Positions 25,672 through 32,984 of a stretch of 64,000 nt of DNA are shown piece after piece (positions within the stretch are counted from its first letter, which is position 1; every line of letters begins with the position of its first letter). The stretch covers positions 1 through 64,000 of the forward strand of contig NZ_FNOV01000016.1 in assembly GCF_900107135.1 (NCBI RefSeq). Reading direction: 5' to 3'. This stretch comes from Hymenobacter psychrophilus (GTDB lineage: Bacteria; Bacteroidota; Bacteroidia; Cytophagales; Hymenobacteraceae). The position numbers were made by a program, and so were the translations under genes. Below the pieces are notes generated by a model, which had not been told where the DNA came from, ran no database searches, and saw only the letters and a list, made by a program, of their open reading frames with translations.

Positions 25672-26355
25672 CTATTCACTTATGTCCTCCCCTTCCCATT
25701 CGCGTAGAAACTGCTGCAGGAACTGCTCCATATATGCGTGGCGCTGTTCGGCTACCCGGCGGGCGGCGGGCGTGTTCATCCGCTCGCGCAGGTGCAGCAG
25801 CTTCTCGTAGAAGTGGTTGACGGTGGGCGCCGTATTCTGCTTGTAGCTCTCGAACGAATCGTGGCTCACGGGCGGTACGGCGGGGTCGTGCAGGGGGCGG
25901 TTTTTATGGCCGCCGTAGGCAAAGGCCCGCGCCACGCCAATGGCCCCGATGGCATCGAGCCGGTCGGCATCCTGCACCAGTTCGCCCTCCACGCTACTCA
26001 TGGGCGTGGGCACCCCAAGGCCTTTAAAGCTGATTTCGCGGATGATGGCCTCTACGCTATCTATTACGGCTGGGTCGGCCTGCTGACTCATCAGCCAGGC
26101 GCGGGCGGCGCGCGGGCCCGCTTCCTCGTCGCCGTCGTGGAATTTCCAGTCGGCCACATCATGCAGCAAGGCGCCCAGCTCGGTTACCAGTGGGTCGGCC
26201 TCGGGCGTGTCGGCGGCTAGGCGGCGGGCCACCTGCCACACCCGGCGGATGTGCCCCCAGTCGTGGCCCGAACCTTCGTGCAGGAATTTTTCGCGAATGA
26301 AGTCGGCCGTACTACTAATGAGGAGCGAATCGGCGGAAGCAAGAGCAAGTGACAT
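25672..26355 (-). CDS. HD-domain phosphohydrolase (YedJ/YpgQ-like)
   Basis: 227 residues from the ATG at 26355. Metal-binding histidines are in GSGHDWGHIRRVWQVA and LGALLHDVADWKFHDGD (the HD pair), and a later D in VQDADRLDAIGAIGVARAF. The family hydrolyses phosphates of nucleotides or small metabolites; the Bacillus member is a (deoxy)nucleoside triphosphatase. Substrate here is not known. The frame upstream of 26355 is unconserved. Confidence 0.88.
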   Translation of the reverse strand: MSLALASADSLLISSTADFIREKFLHEGSGHDWGHIRRVWQVARRLAADTPEADPLVTELGALLHDVADWKFHDGDEEAGPRAARAWLMSQQADPAVIDSVEAIIREISFKGLGVPTPMSSVEGELVQDADRLDAIGAIGVARAFAYGGHKNRPLHDPAVPPVSHDSFESYKQNTAPTVNHFYEKLLHLRERMNTPAARRVAEQRHAYMEQFLQQFLREWEGEDISE

Positions 26356-26490
26356 AGTTAGGCGGTAAAGCAGATTACCGGCAAAAGTAGGCCGAACCAA
26401 TCGACCGGGCCGAACTGAGTTCCGGAATTATTAGCCGGCTCGCAAGGTTTCACGTATATTGCCTTCAAATGACGATTCAATATAGCGCAT

Positions 26491-26943
26491 ATGACGATGG
26501 TTCGTAATACCTCCATCACCGAAATGGTGGCCCTGATGGGCGGCCCGGCCGTTATTCCGCAGCTCGTACGCAACGAGATGGATCTGCTGGGCGTGGCCAT
26601 CAAGGGCCTGTCGGTGCAGGCCGTGCGGGCGTTGCAACGCCACCTGGGCTTCTCCAACAAGGAGATGAGCGCGGTGCTGGGCGTATCGGAAAGTACCCTG
26701 ACGCGGCGCGAGCAGAACCACAAGCCCCTCACGCTCGACGAAAGCGAGAAGGCCATTCAGCTCTCGGCCGTGCTGGCCAAGGGCATGGAGGTGTTCGAGG
26801 AGGAAGCCGACCTGCATTTCTGGCTCAACTCCCCTATTCCGGCCCTCGGCGGCCAGAAGCCCAAAGATCTGCTCTACTCCGTCATCGGCCGCGGCCAGGT
26901 GCACGACATCCTGGGCCGCATCGAACACGGACATTTCTCTTGA
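26491..26943 (+). CDS. Xre/MbcA/ParS-type antitoxin (DUF2384)
   Basis: 150 residues. An N-terminal Xre-like helix-turn-helix (LQRHLGFSNKEMSAVLGVSESTLTRREQ, about residues 50-77) is followed by the C-terminal DUF2384 region with LHFWLNSPIPALGGQKPKDLL. In this family the C-terminus blocks the toxin active site and the helix-turn-helix represses the operon. Its partner, a RES-domain toxin, follows 112 bases downstream. TATATTGCC near 26456 may be the -7 box. Confidence 0.92.
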   Translation: MTMVRNTSITEMVALMGGPAVIPQLVRNEMDLLGVAIKGLSVQAVRALQRHLGFSNKEMSAVLGVSESTLTRREQNHKPLTLDESEKAIQLSAVLAKGMEVFEEEADLHFWLNSPIPALGGQKPKDLLYSVIGRGQVHDILGRIEHGHFS

Positions 26944-26948
26944 TTTTT

Positions 26949-27049
26949 GAGCTGCTAGCTGAGAGCTATTAGCTGTCAGCTTCCGTTCATACGCTCGAAA
27001 AGACGTCGAATAAAAAAGCTAACAGCTAATAGCTTTCAGCTAACAGCTC
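26949..27049. repeat. Inverted-repeat spacer, family C, between antitoxin and toxin
   Basis: Left arm about 26949-26982 and right arm about 27016-27049 made of agctgctagct and agctaacagct words; it occupies the whole gap between the two genes of the toxin-antitoxin pair. Confidence 0.88.
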
Positions 27050-27055
27050 AAAGGA

Positions 27056-27508
27056 ATGAAGCTTTACCGCTTGGGCAAGGCCCCTTACATATCGGACACG
27101 TCGGGTAAGGGCGGGCTCTATTATGGGGGGCGCTGGCACCCGGTGGGGCGGCAGATTCTGTACACCGCCGAGCATTTGTCGCTGGCCAAGCTGGAGGTGT
27201 TGGCCAACTCGCCGGTGCTGCCGCGCCACTACTTCGCCCTGACACTGGAAATACCCGACGATACGCCGCTGCTGGAGTACGCCCCGGCCGACTTGCCCGC
27301 CAACTGGCAGCAGGTGCCCTACCCCGCCGAGCTGGCCGAACTGGGCCGAGCCTGGCTGGAGGCGGGCAGCCACTGGGTGTTGCGCGTGCCCTCGGCCCAC
27401 GCTCCGGCCGAATGGAACTACCTGCTCAACCCGCTACACCCCGACCACAGCCGGCACCTGCGCGTGCTGAGCGTGGAGCCCCACCCCTTCGATGCGCGAC
27501 TGAAGTAA
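27056..27508 (+). CDS. RES-domain toxin (NAD+-degrading)
   Basis: 150 residues, the usual size. RES signature positions are visible: MKLYRLGKAPY with the arginine, GGRWHPVGRQILYTAEHLSLAKLEVL with tyrosine and glutamate of the active site, and a late serine. RES toxins break down cellular NAD+ and stop growth when the antitoxin is lost. Start ATG at 27056 lies only six bases after the hairpin spacer. Confidence 0.92.
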   Translation: MKLYRLGKAPYISDTSGKGGLYYGGRWHPVGRQILYTAEHLSLAKLEVLANSPVLPRHYFALTLEIPDDTPLLEYAPADLPANWQQVPYPAELAELGRAWLEAGSHWVLRVPSAHAPAEWNYLLNPLHPDHSRHLRVLSVEPHPFDARLK

Positions 27509-27748
27509 GCGGTATCCTTACTTTTTTTACGGCAAAAAAGACCGGCGGGTGGCGAATCCGGAAGACGCTTTTTATTTTTTATCAAGGATTTTTCATTATC
27601 AGGCATAGCATTGAATAACCGCTCAATAGTCTTTTACAAATTAGCTCATTTGTTCTTGACTATTATTTTTAGCTGCAGTAAATCCGGAGCGCGGTGGAAG
27701 GGCGTAAGTGGGGGCAGATTGTTTAACTGACTCTTCCACATCCCCTCT

Positions 27749-28330
27749 TTGTTTCCGATGAAAAAGCAACTGCTTTCCCTCGCTTTCGTGGCCCTCCTGG
27801 GCGGCGCTTCCGCTACCACTGCATCAGCCCAGGCCAAGATGACGCCCAACACCGTAATGGTAGGAGGCATGGCGATGTACCCCAACAAGAACATCGTTGA
27901 AAACGCCGTAAACTCCAAAGATCATACTACGCTGGTAGCGGCCGTAAAGGCCGCCGGCTTAGTAGAAACCCTGCAAAGCAAGGGTCCATTCACGGTTTTC
28001 GCGCCTACCAACGCGGCGTTCAACGCCCTGCCCGCCGGTACCGTTGAGAACCTGGTAAAGCCCGAGAACAAGGCCACGCTCACCAAAATCCTGACCTACC
28101 ACGTGGTAGCCGGCAACATGACAGCCGAAAAAATCATGGCTGCTATCAAGGCCGGCAAAGGTACGGCTACGCTCAAAACTGTTAGCGGCGGCACGCTCAC
28201 GGCCATGATGAACGGCCCCAAGAACATTGTGCTGAAAGATGAGAAAGGCAACGTGTCCAGCATCTCGACCTACGATGTAATGCAGAGCAACGGTGTAATT
28301 CACGTAATCGATAAAGTGCTGATGCCCTAA
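27749..28330 (+). CDS. Fasciclin-domain secreted protein
   Basis: 193 residues. A signal peptide (MKKQLLSLAFVALLGGASATTASAQ) precedes one FAS1 domain with TLVAAVKAAGLVETLQSKGPFTVFAPTN, the FNALPAGTV turn, LTKILTYHVVAGNMTAEKI, and the closing SNGVIHVIDKVLMP. FAS1 domains mediate adhesion or binding at cell surfaces; single-domain secreted forms are common in this phylum. Own transcription unit with a hairpin after the stop. Confidence 0.95.
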   Translation: MFPMKKQLLSLAFVALLGGASATTASAQAKMTPNTVMVGGMAMYPNKNIVENAVNSKDHTTLVAAVKAAGLVETLQSKGPFTVFAPTNAAFNALPAGTVENLVKPENKATLTKILTYHVVAGNMTAEKIMAAIKAGKGTATLKTVSGGTLTAMMNGPKNIVLKDEKGNVSSISTYDVMQSNGVIHVIDKVLMP

Positions 28331-28355
28331 CCAGCATCATCCGTATTATTTTAGT

Positions 28356-28391
28356 AAGTCCGCTCCGATATATTTTTATCGGGGCGGACTT
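28356..28391 (+). terminator. Terminator after the fasciclin gene
   Basis: aagtccgctccgata (28356-28370) pairs with tatcggggcggactt (28377-28391), 25 bases past the stop, followed by atttattt. Confidence 0.8.
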
Positions 28392-28529
28392 ATTTATTTC
28401 AGCTAAATAAGATGGTATAACATATAATCAATTGATAAAAGAGAATCCTGAAATCCCAGTTGGCCGGTGACTTTTGGGAGCCACTGCGGTTACCCTCACT
28501 CCTACCGTTTACCATCTTCTCCTCGCCCC

Positions 28530-29174
28530 ATGCGCCACTTCACAGCCGCCGACCTCGGCCAGCTCGAAAAGGTTTACCGCCTCAACCTCATCAACGCCAT
28601 CACTGGCTTCAAGCCGGCCAACCTGCTGGGCACGGCCGATGCTGCCGGGCGCACCAACCTGGCCATTATCAGCTCGGTGGTACACCTGGGTTCCAACCCG
28701 GCCCTACTGGGCCTGATCATGCGCCCGCCCTCAGTGGAGCGCCACTCCTACGACAACCTGCGGGCAACGGGCTGCTACACGCTCAACCACGTGCACGAGG
28801 GCATAATTAAGGCGGCGCACTACACCTCAGCCAACTTCCCGCGGGAGGTTTCGGAGTTTGATGCCTGTGGCTTCACGCCCGCGTATCACGACGATTTCTC
28901 AGCACCCTACGTGCAGGAAAGCCGGCTGCAAATCGGGCTGGAGCTACTGCAGGAACTGCCCATTGAGGCCAATGGCACGGTCATGGTCATCGGCCGGGTG
29001 CAGCACCTGTACTTGCCCGAAACGCCCGGCGTGCTCCGCTCCGACGGCTCGCTCGACCTGGCCGCCGCCGGCACCGTGGCCCTCAGCGGCCTCGACACGT
29101 ACTACGAAGCCCGCCCCGTGGCCCGCTACGGCTACGCCCGGCCCAACCAGGAGTTGGAAGAACTGGATATGTAG
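28530..29174 (+). CDS. Flavin reductase-family protein (FMN-binding split barrel)
   Basis: 214 residues from the ATG at 28530 (MRHFTAADLG); the frame opens further upstream with GTG but without conserved residues. GTADAAGRTNLAIISSVVHLGSNPALLG is the FMN-phosphate-binding first half, RHSYDNLRATGCYTLNHV follows, and a C-terminal ARYGYARPNQE ends it. Members bind FMN and either reduce it with NAD(P)H or act in heme or small-molecule chemistry. No partner oxygenase is nearby. Confidence 0.88.
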   Translation: MRHFTAADLGQLEKVYRLNLINAITGFKPANLLGTADAAGRTNLAIISSVVHLGSNPALLGLIMRPPSVERHSYDNLRATGCYTLNHVHEGIIKAAHYTSANFPREVSEFDACGFTPAYHDDFSAPYVQESRLQIGLELLQELPIEANGTVMVIGRVQHLYLPETPGVLRSDGSLDLAAAGTVALSGLDTYYEARPVARYGYARPNQELEELDM

Positions 29175-29245
29175 GTCAGGGCAAACCCGTCTGCCATGCG
29201 AAGCATGTTGTGCTCCGGATGATAGACGGGTTCACGTCGCTCGTT

Positions 29246-29863
29246 TTAAACCACCCCGAAGCCCGCCAACTCCTCCCAGACGCGATGCACGGGCAGGCCC
29301 ATGACGTTGAAGTAGGAGCCTTCGAGACGGGTGATGGCCACCATGCCGATCCAGTCCTGGGCCCCGTAGGAGCCAGCCTTGTCGAAGGGCTGGTAGTGGC
29401 GGACGTAGTGCTCGATTTCGGCGGTGGTAAGCGGGCGAAAATGCACCCGGGTTTCGTCGGCGAAAACCACTTGGCGGCCGTCGGCGGCCAGCAGGCAGAC
29501 GCCGGTGTACACCTCGTGGGCGCGGCCCTGCAGGCGCTGGAGCATGGCGACGGCTTCGGCTGCGTCGGCGGGCTTGTTGAGCACGTCGTCGTCGAGGCAG
29601 ACGATGGTGTCGGCCGTGAGCACTACTTCGCCGGGAGCCAGGTCGGGGGCGTAGGCGGCGGCTTTGTGGGCGGCCAGGTACTCGGCAATTTCGGCCCGGC
29701 GCAGGTGGTCAGGGAAGCTTTCGTCCACGTCCCGCAGCCTGATTTCGTAGTCCAGCCCCAAATCGGAGAGCAACTGGCGGCGGCGCGGCGAGCCGGAAGC
29801 CAGCACCAGCCGTGGCCGGGCTGCCGGGTCAGTATGCAGCACAGAATCAGACACGGAAAACAT
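29246..29863 (-). CDS. maf: Maf-like nucleotide pyrophosphatase
   Basis: 205 residues. LVLASGSPRRRQLLSDLGL is the Maf signature, ADTIVCLDDDVLNKP holds the catalytic aspartate, and DKAGSYGAQDWIGM and EGSYFNVMGLPV complete the family pattern. Maf proteins hydrolyse dTTP, UTP or modified nucleotides to monophosphates. The start at 29863 overlaps the end of the upstream DUF1015 gene by 17 bases, indicating coupled translation. Confidence 0.93.
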   Translation of the reverse strand: MFSVSDSVLHTDPAARPRLVLASGSPRRRQLLSDLGLDYEIRLRDVDESFPDHLRRAEIAEYLAAHKAAAYAPDLAPGEVVLTADTIVCLDDDVLNKPADAAEAVAMLQRLQGRAHEVYTGVCLLAADGRQVVFADETRVHFRPLTTAEIEHYVRHYQPFDKAGSYGAQDWIGMVAITRLEGSYFNVMGLPVHRVWEELAGFGVV

Positions 29864-31169
29864 CGGTAAACGGGGCGCTGGTTTCGCGCTCGGCAATACT
29901 GCTGAACAGGAAACCGCCAATGGTTTTAGGGAAGAAGAACGTGGATTTGGCCGGCATAACGGCCCCCGAATGGCAGACGCGCTCCACTTCGGCCATGCTC
30001 ACCTCGTTGGTGATGAAGGCGGCCCGGGCCTCGCCCTTGTTTACGCGGGTGAGGCACTCGGGGAAGTTGCGCACGTAGGCCACGCCGGGCCACTGCCGCT
30101 GCGCCTCCGAGCCCACAATACCCAGCACTTTTTCGAGTACGAAGTAGTGCAGCACCGTCAGGTCGAGGTTTTTGACTTCCGTGGTCGTGGGCCAGTCGAG
30201 CTGGGCATGCACCTCGGGGCGCAGGCGAATTTTGTACACCTCGCCTTCGCCCAGATACAGCCCGAACGCCCACTGCTTACCAGCAATGCGCTCGGGCAAA
30301 TCGTAGGGGTCGTCGAGGGTGAGAATGGTGAAGTACGGCTCCAGGCGGGCCAGCAGGTCGGGCACATCGGCAATGCCGGGCAGGTCCAGCAGTAGCCGGT
30401 GCGTGGGCAGAATCCGCAGGTCGTCGGCCGCCGCGTTGGTGAGGTACATAAGGTGGAAATTCCAGGCCTCGTGCCCCGTATAAGCCTCGCCGGCCGCTGC
30501 CTGCCGGGCTTGGCGGTAAGCCAGCGAACCTTCGTAGCGGTGGTGGCCATCGGCCAGGATTACCTCGCGGGCCGCCAGCACGCGCTGGAAATGGCGGATT
30601 ACATCGGCATCCTGAATAACGGCCAGCACGTCGCGGGCGCCCTGGTAGTCCTCCTCGGTTTCGTAGAGCGGGCTGCGCATGGCCTCGTCCAGGTAGGGCT
30701 CCAGGTCGAAGTCCTCGTCGCGGTAGAGGCCGTGGGTGGCGCTGGACTGAAACTCGGTGCGAGCCAGCAGCTCGGCGCGGTCGTTCACGGCGGCGGGCAG
30801 CGTGCTTTCGTGGCGCAGCACCACATTCTCGGCCCAGTCGGTGGCCTTAATGTGGCACATAAAGCCCTTGCGGCAGTACTCGCGGGGGCTGCCCGGCAGC
30901 CGAAAATACTGATAGTACACGTAGATGCCCGGCAACTCATCCTGCTGCAGCACGCCGGCCAGCTCCCACTCACGCAGCCGCGCCAGGGCCTGGCCGGCGG
31001 GGTCATCGCCGCGGGGCACCGAGAGGTGGATGCTGTTGAGCGGGTTCTGGTAAAGTGCCTCCCGCTGCCGGGGCGACACCACATCAAAGAGCGGCGAGAC
31101 GAGCCGGTCAATCTGGGAACTTAGTCCGGGCCCGTAGCGCCAGCCCCGGATGGGTTGAATTTCAGCCAA
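29847..31169 (-). CDS. DUF1015 family protein
   Basis: 440 residues, usual for the family. Landmarks: IQPIRGWRYGPG at the start, SPLFDVVSPRQREALYQ, NSIHLSVPRGDD, ILADGHHRYEGSLAYR (the central H-H motif) and HRLLLDLPGI. The function of DUF1015 is unknown; some members sit in phosphonate or phosphoserine contexts. It is translationally coupled to maf. Confidence 0.9.
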   Translation of the reverse strand: MAEIQPIRGWRYGPGLSSQIDRLVSPLFDVVSPRQREALYQNPLNSIHLSVPRGDDPAGQALARLREWELAGVLQQDELPGIYVYYQYFRLPGSPREYCRKGFMCHIKATDWAENVVLRHESTLPAAVNDRAELLARTEFQSSATHGLYRDEDFDLEPYLDEAMRSPLYETEEDYQGARDVLAVIQDADVIRHFQRVLAAREVILADGHHRYEGSLAYRQARQAAAGEAYTGHEAWNFHLMYLTNAAADDLRILPTHRLLLDLPGIADVPDLLARLEPYFTILTLDDPYDLPERIAGKQWAFGLYLGEGEVYKIRLRPEVHAQLDWPTTTEVKNLDLTVLHYFVLEKVLGIVGSEAQRQWPGVAYVRNFPECLTRVNKGEARAAFITNEVSMAEVERVCHSGAVMPAKSTFFFPKTIGGFLFSSIAERETSAPFTDVFRV

Positions 31170-31213
31170 ACCTGTTGGGTAATGAGGTATAAGGAGATGA
31201 GGTAAAATGGTGT

Positions 31214-31312
31214 GTCATGCTGAGCGGAGTTGAAGCATCTCTACTGCAATGGTAATCCTGATACCAGAATTCAGCACTGCGGTGGAGATGCTTCGACTGC
31301 GCTCAGCATGAC
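31214..31312. repeat. Inverted-repeat spacer, family A
   Basis: Third copy of the GTCATGCTGAGC family, between pdxH and the DUF1015 gene, with the same GAAGCATCTC core as those in the his operon. Confidence 0.9.
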
Positions 31313-31328
31313 ACCGGTCCTTTCCGCT

Positions 31329-31982
31329 TTAAGGGGCCAGGCGGTTCAGGTGCCACTGGCCGGCGGCCGTGCGCTCGTACACGATACGGTCGTGCAGGCG
31401 CGAGGGGCGGCCCTGCCAGAACTCGACGCGGTGGGGCCGCAGCAGGTAGCCGCCCCAGTGCGCGGGGCGCGGCAGCGGCTGCTGGCCGGCGAACCGGGCT
31501 TCCACGTCGTGCTCGCGCTGCTCCAGGGCCTCGCGGCTGGCAATGGGCTGGCTCTGGGGCGAGGCCCAGGCCCCAATCTGGCTACTGCGCGGGCGGCTCT
31601 GGAAGTAGTCGGTCGAGTCGGCGTCAGCGGCCTTTTCTACCCGGCCTTCTACGCGAACCTGCCGCTCCAGGCCCGGCCAGAAGAAGGTCAGCGCGGCCAG
31701 CGGGCTGCCGGCCAGCTCCCGGCCCTTGCGCGAGTCGTAGTTGGTGAAAAACAGGAAGCCTTCGTCGGCGGGCAGCCCCTTCAGCAGCACGATACGGGCG
31801 GCGGGCTGGCCGGCAGCGTCCACGGTGGCCAGGTTCATGGCCGTAGGCTCGTCGAGGCGGGCGGCCAGGGCCTCATCGAGCCAGGTCCGGAACTGGGCCA
31901 CCGGCTCGGGCAGCACCTCGGCCTCGGTGAGGGTGCGCTGGGAATAGGTCTGGCGCAAATCGGCCAGCTGCTGGTCAGTCAT
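31329..31982 (-). CDS. pdxH: Pyridoxamine 5'-phosphate oxidase
   Basis: FMN enzyme of 217 residues that oxidises pyridoxamine or pyridoxine phosphate to pyridoxal phosphate. Visible are AMNLATVDAAGQPAARIVLLKG, the FMN-phosphate segment FTNYDSRKGREL, FFWPGLERQVRVEG, RPRSSQIGAWAS with the substrate arginine, and the C-terminal HWGGYLLRPHRVEFWQG...RLHDRIVY. All family hallmarks are intact. PLP made here is the cofactor of HisC. Confidence 0.96.
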   Translation of the reverse strand: MTDQQLADLRQTYSQRTLTEAEVLPEPVAQFRTWLDEALAARLDEPTAMNLATVDAAGQPAARIVLLKGLPADEGFLFFTNYDSRKGRELAGSPLAALTFFWPGLERQVRVEGRVEKAADADSTDYFQSRPRSSQIGAWASPQSQPIASREALEQREHDVEARFAGQQPLPRPAHWGGYLLRPHRVEFWQGRPSRLHDRIVYERTAAGQWHLNRLAP

Positions 31983-31989
31983 GTAGGTT

Positions 31990-32080
31990 GAGCTAGTAGC
32001 TGAAAGCCAGTAGCTGTTAGCTCTTGTTCTGAAAGCCTTCTGACGGAAGCTAACAGCGAATAGCTTTCAGCTAACAGCTA
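31990..32080. repeat. Inverted-repeat spacer, family C
   Basis: Left arm of agctagtagct/agctgttagct words and complementary right arm, upstream of pdxH. A half copy (agctaacagctagcagct) follows at about 32182-32219, before the YqgE gene. Confidence 0.82.
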
Positions 32081-32222
32081 GAGAGAAACAAAGGTACTAC
32101 AATGAGCCGGGGCCGGAACCTTGCGCCCCCCGCCGGCCGTAAGAACAATTCTGACGCTCCTTGTTCCTTCATATTCCCAGATAAGCTAACAGCTAGCAGC
32201 TGTCGGCCAATAGCTCAACATA

Positions 32223-32789
32223 ATGTCTCGTCTTCGTCCTGGCAGCCTGCTTATCTCCCAGCCCTTTCTGGGCGACCCCAACTTCGAGCGTAGCGTGGTG
32301 CTGCTGTGCGCGCACTCCGAAACCGAAGGCTCGTTCGGGCTGGTGCTCAACCGCCCGGCCAACGCGCAGCTCTCCGACGTGCTGACGCTGCCCGGCGGGC
32401 AGACCCTGCCCGCGGCGGCCACGCCCCTGGGGGTGGGCGGCCCCGTCGAGCCCGACACGCTGCACTTCGTGCACCAGCGGCCCGACCTGCCCGATGCCGT
32501 GGCGCTGGGCGGGGGCGTATATTGGGGCGGCGACTTCGCCCGGCTACTCAAACTGCTTATTGAAGGCGAGCTGACGCCCGCCGACGTGCGGCTGTTTATC
32601 GGCTATTCGGGCTGGACCAACGGGCAGCTGACCGGCGAGGTGCGCGAGAAAGTATGGATTGTGGAGCCCGATGCTGCCGCGAAAGTGTTTACTTTGACTA
32701 CGAATGCCTTTTGGCAGGCCATTTTGCGCGAGAAGGGCGGCCGCTACCGGATGTTGTCCAACTACCCCAGCGACCCAAGTTTAAACTAA
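32223..32789 (+). CDS. YqgE/AlgH family protein
   Basis: 188 residues, standard length. LRPGSLLISQPFLGDPNFERSVVLL is the family's N-terminal signature; later GLVLNRPAN, the VGGPV..DTLHFVH and IGYSGWTNGQLTGEV stretches follow. The family is widespread, its function unproven (a regulator role was proposed for AlgH). Divergent from pdxH, with family C repeats in between. Confidence 0.93.
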   Translation: MSRLRPGSLLISQPFLGDPNFERSVVLLCAHSETEGSFGLVLNRPANAQLSDVLTLPGGQTLPAAATPLGVGGPVEPDTLHFVHQRPDLPDAVALGGGVYWGGDFARLLKLLIEGELTPADVRLFIGYSGWTNGQLTGEVREKVWIVEPDAAAKVFTLTTNAFWQAILREKGGRYRMLSNYPSDPSLN

Positions 32790-32984
32790 GCGGTTGGCTG
32801 GCCGCCACTAGCTGCTAGTTTTTTTGTTTCATAACCGCCGATAAGCGCCCGTTCAGACCCAGATTCCTGTAAATCCAGCCATAGAGAGCCCCTCATAACA
32901 AGCGCTAACCGCTGCCAGCTACTGGCCAACAGCTACATTCACCCACTGTGCCCCGCCCGCTGCGGGGAGTTTTCGCCGACCCTT

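Noticed and set aside
26949..32219. AGCTAACAGCT repeats as a CRISPR array
   Set aside because: They are inverted, word-like and without regular spacers; no cas genes are seen.
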